Shown one piece after another: positions 20,164 through 30,134 of a stretch of 64,000 nt of DNA (positions are counted from its first letter, which is position 1; each line of letters starts with the position of its first letter). The notes beneath the pieces were generated by a model. That model ran no database searches. It saw only the letters and a list, made by a program, of their open reading frames with translations, and was not told the DNA's origin. The stretch is from Skeletonema tropicum (taxonomy: Eukaryota; Bacillariophyta; Thalassiosirophyceae; Thalassiosirales; Thalassiosiraceae). A program made the position numbers and the translations under genes. The stretch lies in NCBI GenBank assembly GCA_037178625.1, contig CM074135.1, positions 1,366,001 through 1,430,000 of the forward strand. The letters are read 5' to 3'.

Positions 20164-22457
20164 TTACAGCCTAGACTTGGTTACGTTCTTCGATTGTCTA
20201 AAGTACTCTTGCACACCCAGTCCTTTCTTGACGCAATCTTTCAGCAGTTCACTTGGACGAAAATATTCACTGCCAGGGTGCATTGAATGCAACTCCTCGA
20301 GCTTGTTCAGCACAACTGGTAAACCAACCTCATTATCCGCCCAAAACATAGGCCCACCCCTGTATGCTGGCCAACCATATCCATACAAGTATATTATGTC
20401 AATATCAGATGGATCAGATGCAATACCTTCTTCCAAGATCTTGAAGCCTTCATTGACAAGAGGAAACAAGACTCTTTGCACTATCTCATCCTTTTCAAGT
20501 TTTGTGCTTCTAGACGGAGAATCTTTGGAGTATTTGTCAAGCAGTTGCTGCATTTCTGAAGATGGCAAAGGTTTGCGACCTTTCCCGACTTTGGGGTCGT
20601 AATTGTACCAGCCCTTTTGAACTTTCTGCCCAAGACGACCCATTTTCTCAACCATTTCATCAGCCATCTCAGTGTATCTCATTCCTGGCAATCGATTCTT
20701 CCCAACTTGACCAGTCTTGGGATCACGAAGAAGACCCTTCTCCCTTCGAATGTTGTAGCCCAATATCGTTCCCAGCAACATCTGAAACTTGAAATGGACC
20801 GAGGGCCATGCCAAAGTACTTTGGTCCGATGGCTGCATCAACATCAGGTATTGTAAGACCAGTCCTCTCCACCACCGTGACCGACGAGAGTCAGTGTTGA
20901 TTCTGTTGTGTACGGATGCATCATGCGATTTCCAACGAAACCATCACAGTTCCCAACAACGATAGGTATTTTTCGAATCAGCTTCGTAACTGCACGAATC
21001 GTTTCTAGGGTATCTGCTGATGTATCTTTGCCCCTGACTACCTCCACCAATTTCATTATATGAGCAGGAGAGAAGAAATGCATACCCGCACAGTATTGTC
21101 TCCGTTTGGGAGAGAGAGAGGAAGCAATTGCGTCTACATCCAAAGTAGATGTATTGCTCAATAATAGAGCATCTTCCTTCTTGACGATAGAATCGAGTTT
21201 GGAAAAGATATCACGCTTCACGCCGAGATTCTCAAACACAGCCTCAACGACAAGATCACAGTCAGCTAGACTTGAAAGAGCTGTCGAAGACTGGAGGCAA
21301 GCCAACGCAGCTTTCAGTTTGGAAGGCGACAAGCGCCCTTTCTTGGCATCAACTTGCAATGTTTGTTGGATATATTTAACTCCGGCTTCAAGACCTTTGG
21401 GATTGACATCTAACAATATCACAGGTCCATACCCAGCTTTTAGGAATGATATAGCAATTCCTCGTCCCATGGTACCTGCACCAATCACACCGATAGTACC
21501 TTTGCCTTTTGCAAGCGGGCTAGTTGACTTCTTTTTCCCACTCGATGATGATCGTTCCGCAAAGAAGATATGACGGTATGCTCTTCCTTGAAGAGAGTGA
21601 TATAATAAATCATTGAACACATTCTTCTCAACTTCCATACCCTCTGAAAATGATGACAACTCAAATGAAGCTCGAATTGCTTCCACTGTAGCACGGGCAC
21701 TTTCTCCTCCAGCTCTTTTTGGTGGACATGATTGCAAAGCAAAATCACACATGTCTTCATTTTGCATCCCTTCCTCATCGTTTGGCACAGATCGATTGCA
21801 CAAACGGCGACTCTCTAAAGTTACAGGCGGTAGCTTTAATGCCCAACTTGCCCATCGCATTGCACAATCTACAACTGATTCCTCACTTTTGGCAACTCCA
21901 TCCAAGAAACCACATTTCATTCCCTCAGCACTACTGCAATTTATTCTGCCTCGAACGATTACATCCAAGGCATAGCGGACCCCACACAGTCTTGGAAGGC
22001 GCTGCGTGCCTCCAGCCCCAGGAATTAGTCCAATCTTGACTTCTGGAAGCCCATATTTCAATGACTTGTCTGCCACTCGATACTGAGCAGCAAGCGCAAG
22101 CTCCATGCCTCCACCAAGACATGCACCTGTTAACGCGGCTATAATTGGTTTCGAAGAACCCTCCATAAGATGAGCCAAATCATTAAGTGTGGGTATTCCA
22201 CCAGGTTCCGATGTAGTTACACTCCCTCCGGAACTTCCCGAAAACTCCTTGATATCTGCACCAGCACTAAACACACCTCTGCCATCAGGGCGGCCGACAA
22301 GAACGATGGCCAGTATCGATGGATCATTTAACGCTCTGACAATTGCAGTGTTTAAGTACTGACGTACGTGAGCGCTAAGAGCATTTACGGGGTTGGGGGT
22401 GCCCTGGGGGCTGCCGTTTGAGATTGCAATGAGTGCCACGTTGGAAGGGATGGCCAT
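20164..22457 (-). CDS. Peroxisomal multifunctional enzyme (enoyl-CoA hydratase / 3-hydroxyacyl-CoA dehydrogenase)
   Basis: Fatty-acid beta-oxidation enzyme with two activities. The N-terminal ~250 residues are a crotonase domain (FSAGADIKEF oxyanion loop, GACLGGGMELALA, PEVKIGLIPGAGGTQRLPR). From about residue 320 an NAD-binding Rossmann fold begins (GVIGAGTMGRGIA), followed by the dehydrogenase core (SNTSTLDVDAIA, GMHFFSPAHIMKLVEVV, GFVGNRMMHPY). The second dehydrogenase repeat ends with YGYGWPAYRGGPMFWAD. The last three residues are SRL, a type 1 peroxisomal targeting signal. The frame changes at about 20870 and again at the CCC run 20759-20761. Between them the third frame reads GLTIPDVDAAIGPKYFGMALG, which belongs to the protein, so two +1 indels split a single gene. 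Start is the ATG at 22457. Confidence 0.92.
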
Positions 22458-22706
22458 GGTGATTATCTTGGATTTTATTGAGATGATTTTGGAGGAGAAG
22501 ATTCACTTCAGATACCTACGAAATCGGGTACCTTAAGAGTCATACTCCCAATTCGTACCAGTATGTAGCTGATCCGACATACGTCACACACCAACAAAAA
22601 GCTGAGCTGCATGTTGTTTTCGCCTCCATCCCCACGCACCAACGCAACAACGACCATCTCCGAACTTGACCACTCCACTAATTGCAATAACAACATAGAC
22701 ATCAAA

Positions 22707-22919
22707 ATGAAGCTCGCTCTTTCACTCCTTGCTCTTGTTGCTTCGGCAAATGCCTTCGCTCCTGCCACTTCTGGTGTTGTCACCCGATCGGTAGCTATGA
22801 ATGGCAAACCTGCTGCTTCCCACGAAGAGGACTTGGAACTTACCACAAAAGTTATCTTGGACCATGTTAACGCTCAAAATGACGAGGCTGGTATTGATGA
22901 CAGTGATGATGAAGAGTAA
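22707..22919 (+). CDS. Very small AFAP-type precursor protein (plastid or secreted)
   Basis: 70 residues from an ATG preceded by ATCAAA. Residues 1-16 are a classic signal peptide (MKLALSLLALVASANA), directly followed by FAPATSG, the ANA|FAP motif that marks diatom plastid preproteins. The remaining ~54 residues are hydrophilic and end in a strongly acidic DDSDDEE tail, preceded by LTTKVILDHVNAQ. No family was recognised. It is divergent from the beta-oxidation gene (about 250 bp) and followed by a 316 bp spacer. The short length and good targeting motif favour a real gene. Confidence 0.65.
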   Translation: MKLALSLLALVASANAFAPATSGVVTRSVAMNGKPAASHEEDLELTTKVILDHVNAQNDEAGIDDSDDEE

Positions 22920-23235
22920 ACTCTCAGTAGATCATTCCTTTCATATATATTAGCTGTGCATTTGCAGAAGAAGAAAAAAAAACAAATATTATCAGGAGGG
23001 TGTGGGACGCTTAATCATTCAGGTCTACATGTTCATGGATGTTCTGTGATCTATGCCCGAGCTATGAAGTAACACACGAAGTGGTAAACTAATATCGCAG
23101 GAAATTTCCTACAAAAAATGATGAGTATGAGTCGATCAATTGTTTCTGCTTCATTTTTTCGCATTTTTTTCAACAGGTGGCAATAGGTAGATGCAAGATT
23201 ATAGGCGAAGTGAAAGAAAGTCTATGACTATATCT
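22920..23235. other. Intergenic spacer between convergent genes
   Basis: 316 bp holding the 3' flanks of the small AFAP precursor and the deaminase-like gene. It is AT-rich, with an A9 run at about 22974 and T-rich stretches. Nothing else was seen. Confidence 0.4.
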
Positions 23236-26200
23236 TTAGTCTTGGCAAGGTGATACATAGACACCATTGCATTGCGTATCAGTAAACGTCAATACTTTGA
23301 AGTGTGGATTTGACTCTTCTATCTTCTTGAGCCATTCATTGCAAGCTCCACAAGGTTTCAACGGATTCAAATCTTCCAATGACTGCAAGACAAGTGACTC
23401 TTTCTGCTTCTTCACACCTCCAGCAACTTTCACGCTAGATTTGGTCTTTCGAGATGATGATTTCCCATATAGTGTAATGCGTCGCTTGGGAGTAGAGTTG
23501 CCAGAAGATAATGGGATACTATTGGATCGTGATCTTGAAGGGCTCACGAGATGAGATATGTTGAGTTCAGGAAGCATTGGCACTTCCTTTTCGGAACTGA
23601 TCGCTTCGCTTCCTGTGGCTGAATCTGGCTGAAGTATATCCATCTCCCAATCATCTGAATTGGTATTTTCTTCTGCAATACTTGCAAAACTAGATGCGCT
23701 TTTCACCCGACGCATGCCTCCATCAGCAGATTGGTGCTGTTTGAGCTTTTGCTCAACCTCAAGTACAAATTCCACGCCGACTTTCTCAGGTTGGCTGACG
23801 GGCCGACAAAAGGATAATCCACCAGGAGGTGGAGATGGCAGCTTGGCCGGTTCCTTTGGCAGCGTAACAGCTAACACAGCGACCATCAACAAGTCTTCTC
23901 GCTTCAGGCCAGGGTTTTGAGCCAACGCCGTTCCAATGACGTTGCGTTCGGCGCAGAGTGATCCAGTAGGCATAGAAACTTCCATATTGGTCCCTCGGTA
24001 GAGAATATCTGTTCCGTCGGGCTTTCGAACGAGGAGCACAGCAAGAACCGGCTTCTTTGTCTTTCGCAACCAAAACTTTTTCAAGTCGCTTCTGCTGCCA
24101 ACCTGCACCGCTTCTAGAAAGTCTTTTCTAAATTGAATCATCTCTTTAACTATCTTTGACACTTCACCAGATGTTTGATTTATTGCCATTGGCGGAACCG
24201 TTTCCATTTCTTCAAAGCTATGAACTTCAATATCCTCGTCTGTAATCTTCGACTCGTGCCAGAACGTTTTCAACTGCCAAAAGTGGAAGTATGTTGGCCT
24301 GTAAGGTCTCAGTGCTGATTGAATGGCAAAAGATCGCGCAGCAGATCCATCTGCAAAGCTGTACGTGACAGATACTGATTGCTTCCAATCTGGATTGAAC
24401 TCGTTGCGCTCCACTATAGAATGTCCATTTATGCTTGCAATTTCATCAGGGTATGGCTCATTTCTTGCATGCGCATCTCTATACGAATCAATACACGGCA
24501 CCAATTCCTGAGTCGCGAACGTAATGTTCTCTTCCCAGCGGAATATATTTGTTTCTGAGTGAATCTTCACAACAGTGATATCAGGGTAGAGTGTATTGAT
24601 GAAGAGCTCCATGAGTTCAGCACAAGCGCGCGTCGAGTTCCCGTTGATTGAATGTGTCCAGTTGCGAGGCGTACCTACGCCACTAACAAGAACTATCACT
24701 TTCTTGACATTAGGTGTGTAGAGTGGAGCAGCAACGTTGGAAGACGGAGCTTTTTTCGACGAGCTGTTGTCTCCGAACTTATCAGCGATCTGGCCCAGCC
24801 ATCTAGGAAGTAACGTCGAAAGCAAAGGAAAGAACACAGCACCAATCTGTAGATCATTTTCGACTATAGGTTTGCGGCTAGGTGTGAGAAAGCTGTTCAA
24901 TGGCATGGATGTAGTTCTTCTAGGAGTCTCTCCATGCATCGAAGGATCAACTCTAGAGATGTCGCGTCCTCTCAATCTCAAAGAAGGTAGATCTTCATCT
25001 TTATCAAGAATCAAGGAACCAGGTCCTTCGTCGGCTCCATTGCGTTCTCCAGGGTGATGTTCAAGATTGAACCCAACAGGAAGCATGTATTGATCGCTCG
25101 GTCGTGGAGTGACAAGAGTATATCGTGCGCAAGCATTTGATCTCTCGTAACGAGGATAATTGATGATATTTTCATGAAGGGGTTGTTGGCTGGAAGCGGT
25201 TGACGCATTGCTGGCTGGTGCGGATAGGTGATGCAATGCGCCTACGATGCGCTTTGAAAACATGTCAAATGCAGAGAACCGAGGTCGAGATAGAATGTAC
25301 TTCTCATCTCTATTGTCTCTTTCTACGCTGTTGAAGACTGATGTGCTGCTGTCATTCTCAATTTTGTTTGCAATAGCTGATTTGTTCTCCAAGAATGGAT
25401 TCATCAATGATGACATTCGTTTGTTCTGAACAGATGACAGTCCAAGAATCAAATCAGTGTGTGACACGTTGTGAACAAGAATCTCAAGATATTTCTTTCG
25501 ACTGTTATCAGCCACCAGCGGAATTGTTGGTTGCATTTCTACACTGCATTCTGACACCATACTATGCAATGAATTGCTTCGCCGCCGACGTTCTTCAACG
25601 CTTGAAGGCAGTGGTGGTCGAGAATGATGAACACTCAATGGAGGAGATGATGTCACATGTGTATTGGACGGTAGCGGTGGTCGTGGAGGTGATAAAATTA
25701 CATCTTCACTGGAGGGGTTTTCTGCATTCGAAGAAGCTGTGTTAGTTTCCTTCACATTGTCCTCAGCTGGTATGATGTTTTGTTCACTGGAGGGTTCATC
25801 TGTATTCGAAGAAGTCGTCTTCATCGTCTTCACCTCCTTCGCATTGTCCTCGGATGGTTTGTATTGTTCATCAGATTCGTATATGATATCATTCTCTTCT
25901 CCAAGATCATCATTGTCAGTGTTTGAATCACATTGGTTTGATAGTAGTGACGGATATACCCACAACATTAAACAAAATGATGTCAACATAGAAGATGCGT
26001 ACATTCCACAAAACAGCCAGGGCGTAGTGGCTCCTCTATTGCTTCCTCCACTTTTATTTAGCTGATACTTCCAGACGCTATAGAGAAGCAGAGGTGGAGT
26101 TGCAGTGAGCCCGAGCAATGTATAGGTCCGCCGAGACACTAAGTTGCGTAGCATCAGTTTAGTTCCATAAATCAAATTCCCAACCATTTGCAGAGGAGAG

Positions 26201-26370
26201 CCAAGTTCATTATTGTTGTGTATTATCGGCTCTATTGAATTCTTTTCTGCATTTTTGTTCCCGATAATACTCAAAGCTTCTTTTGCAATAAATCGCGATA
26301 CTTCTAGCGCTGCTCCAAGCAATGCTATTCGCGTCAGGTCAGCTGTCGTCTCTTTACTGGGTGGCATCAT
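23236..26370 (-). CDS. Membrane protein with a split cytidine-deaminase-like zinc domain
   Basis: 1044 residues from the MMPPS start at 26370, in one exon. Hydrophobic segments lie in the first ~150 residues (TYTLLGLTATPPLLLYSVW and WLFCGMYASSMLTSFCLMLW), so the protein is likely membrane-anchored. A long Ser/Pro-rich low-complexity stretch follows. A globular central region (about residues 560-740) begins KKVIVLVSGVGTPRNWTHS. The C-terminus has the cytidine-deaminase zinc signature: Cys-Ala-Glu at 806-808 (SLCAERNV) and Pro-Cys-x2-Cys with cysteines at about 1007 and 1010 (PCGACNEWL). In ordinary cytidine deaminases the two halves are ~30 residues apart; here ~200 residues, mostly Ser/Lys-rich, separate them. 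Deamination of a base, nucleotide or RNA is possible but unproven. Confidence 0.8.
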   Translation of the reverse strand: MMPPSKETTADLTRIALLGAALEVSRFIAKEALSIIGNKNAEKNSIEPIIHNNNELGSPLQMVGNLIYGTKLMLRNLVSRRTYTLLGLTATPPLLLYSVWKYQLNKSGGSNRGATTPWLFCGMYASSMLTSFCLMLWVYPSLLSNQCDSNTDNDDLGEENDIIYESDEQYKPSEDNAKEVKTMKTTSSNTDEPSSEQNIIPAEDNVKETNTASSNAENPSSEDVILSPPRPPLPSNTHVTSSPPLSVHHSRPPLPSSVEERRRRSNSLHSMVSECSVEMQPTIPLVADNSRKKYLEILVHNVSHTDLILGLSSVQNKRMSSLMNPFLENKSAIANKIENDSSTSVFNSVERDNRDEKYILSRPRFSAFDMFSKRIVGALHHLSAPASNASTASSQQPLHENIINYPRYERSNACARYTLVTPRPSDQYMLPVGFNLEHHPGERNGADEGPGSLILDKDEDLPSLRLRGRDISRVDPSMHGETPRRTTSMPLNSFLTPSRKPIVENDLQIGAVFFPLLSTLLPRWLGQIADKFGDNSSSKKAPSSNVAAPLYTPNVKKVIVLVSGVGTPRNWTHSINGNSTRACAELMELFINTLYPDITVVKIHSETNIFRWEENITFATQELVPCIDSYRDAHARNEPYPDEIASINGHSIVERNEFNPDWKQSVSVTYSFADGSAARSFAIQSALRPYRPTYFHFWQLKTFWHESKITDEDIEVHSFEEMETVPPMAINQTSGEVSKIVKEMIQFRKDFLEAVQVGSRSDLKKFWLRKTKKPVLAVLLVRKPDGTDILYRGTNMEVSMPTGSLCAERNVIGTALAQNPGLKREDLLMVAVLAVTLPKEPAKLPSPPPGGLSFCRPVSQPEKVGVEFVLEVEQKLKQHQSADGGMRRVKSASSFASIAEENTNSDDWEMDILQPDSATGSEAISSEKEVPMLPELNISHLVSPSRSRSNSIPLSSGNSTPKRRITLYGKSSSRKTKSSVKVAGGVKKQKESLVLQSLEDLNPLKPCGACNEWLKKIEESNPHFKVLTFTDTQCNGVYVSPCQD

Positions 26371-26709
26371 GATGTTGTTTGTTCCCTTGGTATTTGGTGT
26401 ATGCAAGACTTCTACTCTTCACTACTGCACAGAACATGCAGAACATTATTTTTATTTTTTCGTCATTGAGAAGGGATTCAGATTCAAATTCCAAATGAAT
26501 GAAGTGAAGGATGACGGATGTATTAAGATTCGTTCTGGAGTTGTGGGGTCCCCGCACAGGCCCGTTGATTTGTCCCAATCTAGAGCAACGCTGCACGTAG
26601 GAACCGCTATTCGGGGGCAACCCTCCAAGAAGACACTTCGACGCCCCCGAGATCTTTCGCGTCAACCAAGTCCAAAAGTTCATTCTTCCCAACATACAAC
26701 AACGCCATC

Positions 26710-27417
26710 ATGATGAGGAGTCAACTTCTAAAGAGGCTATCACGCCACGGGGGGGCGGTCCAACAACACCGCCTCATCAGTACTACACCTATTTCTCAGA
26801 ATCTTGTGCCTATTGTTGTGGAGCAAGGAGCCATGGGCGAACGCTCATTTGACATCTACTCACGCCTTTTAAGAGAGAGAATCATTTGTGTCCATGGCCA
26901 GGTTACTGATCAGATGGCAAGTCTTGTTACTGCCCAACTGTTATTTCTCGAGAGTGAAGCGCCAGAGAAGCCAGTATTCATGTACATTAACTCACCTGGT
27001 GGAGTTGTAACTGCGGGCATGGCAATGTACGACACAATGCAATACATTCATCCGGATGTCCATACAATTTGCATGGGGCAGGCTGCCAGTATGGGGAGTT
27101 TACTACTAGCAGGTGGGGCTCCGGGATGTCGATATGCTCTACCTAATGCGAGAATTATGTTACATCAACCAAGTGGTGGAGCACAGGGAATGGCGAGTGA
27201 TATTGACATTCAAGCTCGTGAGATTTTGAGAACTAGAGCCAATTTGAATCAATTGTATGTCCAACACACCGGACAAAAGCTGGAGGATATTGAGAGAGTG
27301 ATGGATAGAGATACATTTTTCGATGTCGAAACGGCAAAAGATTTCGGTGTCATAGATGAGATTCTGACGAAGAGACCTATCCCAAGTGATGATGATAAAG
27401 AAATCTTTCAAGAGTGA
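26710..27417 (+). CDS. clpP: ATP-dependent Clp protease proteolytic subunit, mitochondrial type
   Basis: 235 residues. Serine protease subunit that forms the ClpP double heptamer and degrades proteins delivered by ClpX. The catalytic triad is visible: Ser127 in GQAASMGS, His152 in MLHQPSGG and Asp201 in DRDTFF. The spacings of 25 and 49 residues equal those of bacterial ClpP. The first ~35 residues are basic with Arg, Ser and Thr and no acidic residues ([10 protein letters not shown]...RLISTTPIS), a typical mitochondrial presequence. The mature start NLVPIVVEQ is canonical. The two adjacent ATGs at 26710 and 26713 are equivalent. The gene stands 77 bp from the convergent carrier gene. Confidence 0.95.
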   Translation: MMRSQLLKRLSRHGGAVQQHRLISTTPISQNLVPIVVEQGAMGERSFDIYSRLLRERIICVHGQVTDQMASLVTAQLLFLESEAPEKPVFMYINSPGGVVTAGMAMYDTMQYIHPDVHTICMGQAASMGSLLLAGGAPGCRYALPNARIMLHQPSGGAQGMASDIDIQAREILRTRANLNQLYVQHTGQKLEDIERVMDRDTFFDVETAKDFGVIDEILTKRPIPSDDDKEIFQE

Positions 27418-27494
27418 TTTGAGAGATGAGCGAGCGAGAGAGAGAGGAGTCTACCGCGTAAAATGAAAGCTTATGTTGTACATATTATCATTAC

Positions 27495-28496
27495 CTAGCT
27501 TTGCTTGGCTGCTTCAAATTTCTTCTTGGCCAACCTTTCTGATATCGCCTTCCAAACAACAGTGAACAACATTGCATTCAAAGCGTTTGCTGTCAGCTTG
27601 CTCGTAAGTCCCCTAAAGAACAATCCCTTCAAGCCATCCTTCTCAATGATTCGCCTGGCTGCCTCTGCGTAGCCGATAGGCTCCACAGACGTTTGTTTGT
27701 AGGTTTTCAGCACTCTAATCGCATTGCTGCACAGATCCGAGACAAGGGAGGACATCAGTCCAAGCAACGCTCTCCGAATATTCTTTCGCAATGGATTCTG
27801 ATTGTTCTGCTTCAAATGCGCATCCATGATTTGATTTCTCACTGTAAATGCTTCTAAAAAGTTGTATGTAACAAACCAAGGATAGTGTCCCACCCATGTT
27901 GCAGCAGAAGCACCAAGCGCTCCCTCATAGAGAGCACCAAAGCCATTTTTGGACACCTTGTGTTGCAATTTTGGAATTCCCTCAGTGCCATGGACTTGCA
28001 TCATGGTTTTGATTGTGTCAGCGGGTGCAATGAGTATTCTCCAACTAGCTGCCAACGAAGATGCAAACATGGTTACCACCGCTGCAGGCCATGAATCTGA
28101 TAGTAATTCTCTACTTAATTCATTGCTAAAAATGTCACCAAATCGTGATAGAGGCATCATTACCAATGCGGGCACCAGTCCCTTGTAAAATCTAGGTATA
28201 CCACCTTGTGAATACAATTGGTTGAGCGCTTCTGACATGGTTACACCATTGACATGCTGGTAGGACATGGCAGTGCGGAGCCCTGTTTGGAATGATTGTT
28301 GAAGTAAAAAATGTTAGTGATTGATGTCATCAGCATATTCTATAATAATTTATTTCCCAAGTTATTGTGCATCAGTGAAATACTACTCACACATTAGAAG
28401 AAAGACGGAAACAACCGATGCCATTGATGCCGCATAGCCGTCTCGAACGGCACGGGCGGCCTTGGCGGAGACTTTCCCTACTTGATTCAAAGCCAT
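27495..28496 (-). CDS. Mitochondrial carrier family protein
   Basis: Two exons, 28496-28391 and 28282-27495, joined across a 108 bp intron (AATGT|GTGAGT...AACAG|GG). Together they give 894 nt and 297 residues. The product shows carrier-repeat architecture: helix-associated glycine-rich loops (YSQGGIPRFYKGLVPAL; FGALYEGALGAS; DGLKGLFFRGLTSKL) and a PADTIKTMMQ form of the Px[DE]xx[KR] signature in the second repeat. The first and third repeat signatures are degenerate (LMPLSRFGD and SNAIRVLKTYKQ), so the substrate cannot be predicted. It probably sits in the inner membrane of mitochondria. Confidence 0.8.
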
Positions 28497-28811
28497 GGTT
28501 GGAGTTTTGGAGTTTGGAGTTTGGAGACAGGAGACAATGAGCGCAGCGCAATATTACCGTATCGCAATTACCAGTACATCAGTATTACAAGCTCTAATTA
28601 AACACTTCCTACGTACGTATCTAAAAGAGTACAAGCAACCTCATCTCGCTCAAAGAAGAGCAGAAGATACTATAGCAAAGCGAGCCGTTGCTGTTGCCAG
28701 TTGCCACCAGTTGCGAGCGAGAGCCAACAATAAACGAAGAGGATGCATGTTGTAAACAAAGATACATGATGAAGGAATGACAATCTGCTTGCTTTGTGAG
28801 ATAAAATAATA
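28497..28811. promoter_or_regulatory. Divergent intergenic region, carrier / NYN nuclease
   Basis: 315 bp between divergent ATGs. A direct repeat of GGAGTTTGGAGTTTGGAGACAGGAGAC lies next to the carrier start (28505-28533 region). No other recognisable site. Confidence 0.4.
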
Positions 28812-30083
28812 ATGGCTGGTCGACCTCGTTTAGTACACGAGGGCTCGCCCATCATCGATGAAGGTGATGATGATCTTGCTCCTCCTTCATCGTGGATCAA
28901 TGAGAGAGAATCGTACCAACGACGCCAGCAGCAACAATCATCACTAGGAGGTTCTCTTGTAAGTCGTGCTGGCTCTACTACCACAACGCAGCAACATCGC
29001 AAACCGTACAAACTGCAGACAAGACTTGTGATTGGAGGTGCGACGCATGAAGAGGATGATGCAGCTATGGAAGAGGATGATCATCATGCTCATGCTGCTC
29101 ACAATGCTTCTAGTTATGCTAATGTAGGAGATTCCTACCACGCCAATCGACACGTTGATCCTTTCAATACTGGTCACCATCATCATGGATATAGTCATCA
29201 GTGTGATTCACGTCGTCAACAGCATCACTACACTCTGGGTGGACCAATAGAACAAAACAACCTCCAAACTGCACATGCTCAAACACATAATTCTCTTCCT
29301 CAGCCAATCTTACACAGTATGCCCCCTTCAAAGTCTCCTTTGGTTGTAATCGACGGAGCGAATATAGCCTACAACTACGCTGAATCATTAGATCCATCAT
29401 CATCGCTACAAAGCAACAATCACAATAATTCACGATACAACAAACGACAACCCAATCCTCACGGTATTAGACTCGCAATTGAATACTTCTTGAGTCGAAA
29501 ATGTCGAGTTCAGGCAGTAGTTCCTACCTCTTGGTATAGACTTCGACCTCGTAACAAAAATGAAGGTGATGCCAAAATGGTGACTGATGAAGTTGATGAA
29601 TTGCGCAGTCTTCGGCAGCAGGGATACTTGGTCGCGTGCCCTCCGGGTGATGATGATGATGCGTACGCCATTGCACTGGCTAGAAGAGAGGAAGATCGAC
29701 TGAATAATAAAGCAGCAACAACATCATCAACGCATGATGATGATGATACCATGATGGACGACGATGATGAAGATGGAGGCCTTATTCCAGATTCATTGTT
29801 AGGTGGCTACATCTTATCCAATGACTTCTTTCACGATGCTGTACGTCGTGAAGAGCAAGCACGAAAAGATCATCAACAATTTTACTCTGCTGGGGTATCA
29901 TCCTCTTTGAACGCAAGAAAATCCACTTTGAGAGAGTGGCTGAATCATAACCGTATTTCATATTCGTTTGCTAACGTGGGACAAATATTTGAAGGACAGG
30001 TAGAGATGGAATTTCTGCCGAATCCACGACATCCTTTGATTGAGTGCATTGAGGCACGTCATCGATTCGGTAACGGTTTGTAA
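28812..30083 (+). CDS. Zc3h12a-like NYN-domain ribonuclease
   Basis: 423 residues, one exon, ATG after AATAATA. The N-terminal ~170 residues are low complexity (acidic, then His/Gln-rich). A PIN-like NYN nuclease domain follows: VVIDGANIAYN at about 177-187 with the first metal-binding Asp; a FLSRKCRVQAVVPTSW strand-helix; LACPPGDDDDAYAI-type acidic residues at about 275-285; and GGYILSND at about 330-338 with the last Asp. The C-terminal YSFANVGQIFEGQVEM resembles the end of Regnase-type domains. Such enzymes cleave structured or stress-related mRNAs. No CCCH zinc finger is present, unlike animal Regnase-1. An Asp-rich insert (DDDDTMMDDDDEDGG) interrupts the domain before the last motif. Confidence 0.85.
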   Translation: MAGRPRLVHEGSPIIDEGDDDLAPPSSWINERESYQRRQQQQSSLGGSLVSRAGSTTTTQQHRKPYKLQTRLVIGGATHEEDDAAMEEDDHHAHAAHNASSYANVGDSYHANRHVDPFNTGHHHHGYSHQCDSRRQQHHYTLGGPIEQNNLQTAHAQTHNSLPQPILHSMPPSKSPLVVIDGANIAYNYAESLDPSSSLQSNNHNNSRYNKRQPNPHGIRLAIEYFLSRKCRVQAVVPTSWYRLRPRNKNEGDAKMVTDEVDELRSLRQQGYLVACPPGDDDDAYAIALARREEDRLNNKAATTSSTHDDDDTMMDDDDEDGGLIPDSLLGGYILSNDFFHDAVRREEQARKDHQQFYSAGVSSSLNARKSTLREWLNHNRISYSFANVGQIFEGQVEMEFLPNPRHPLIECIEARHRFGNGL

Positions 30084-30134
30084 AGGTATTGCTTAATAGA
30101 AGAAGTTGTTACCACATCATCACTTGATTAGTTG

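Noticed and set aside
21106..21573. 155-codon plus-strand frame
   Set aside because: Antisense to the dehydrogenase part of the beta-oxidation enzyme, with no independent motif.
29040..29440. Antisense frames over the NYN nuclease N-terminus
   Set aside because: Shadow of His/Gln/Asp-rich low-complexity coding sequence.
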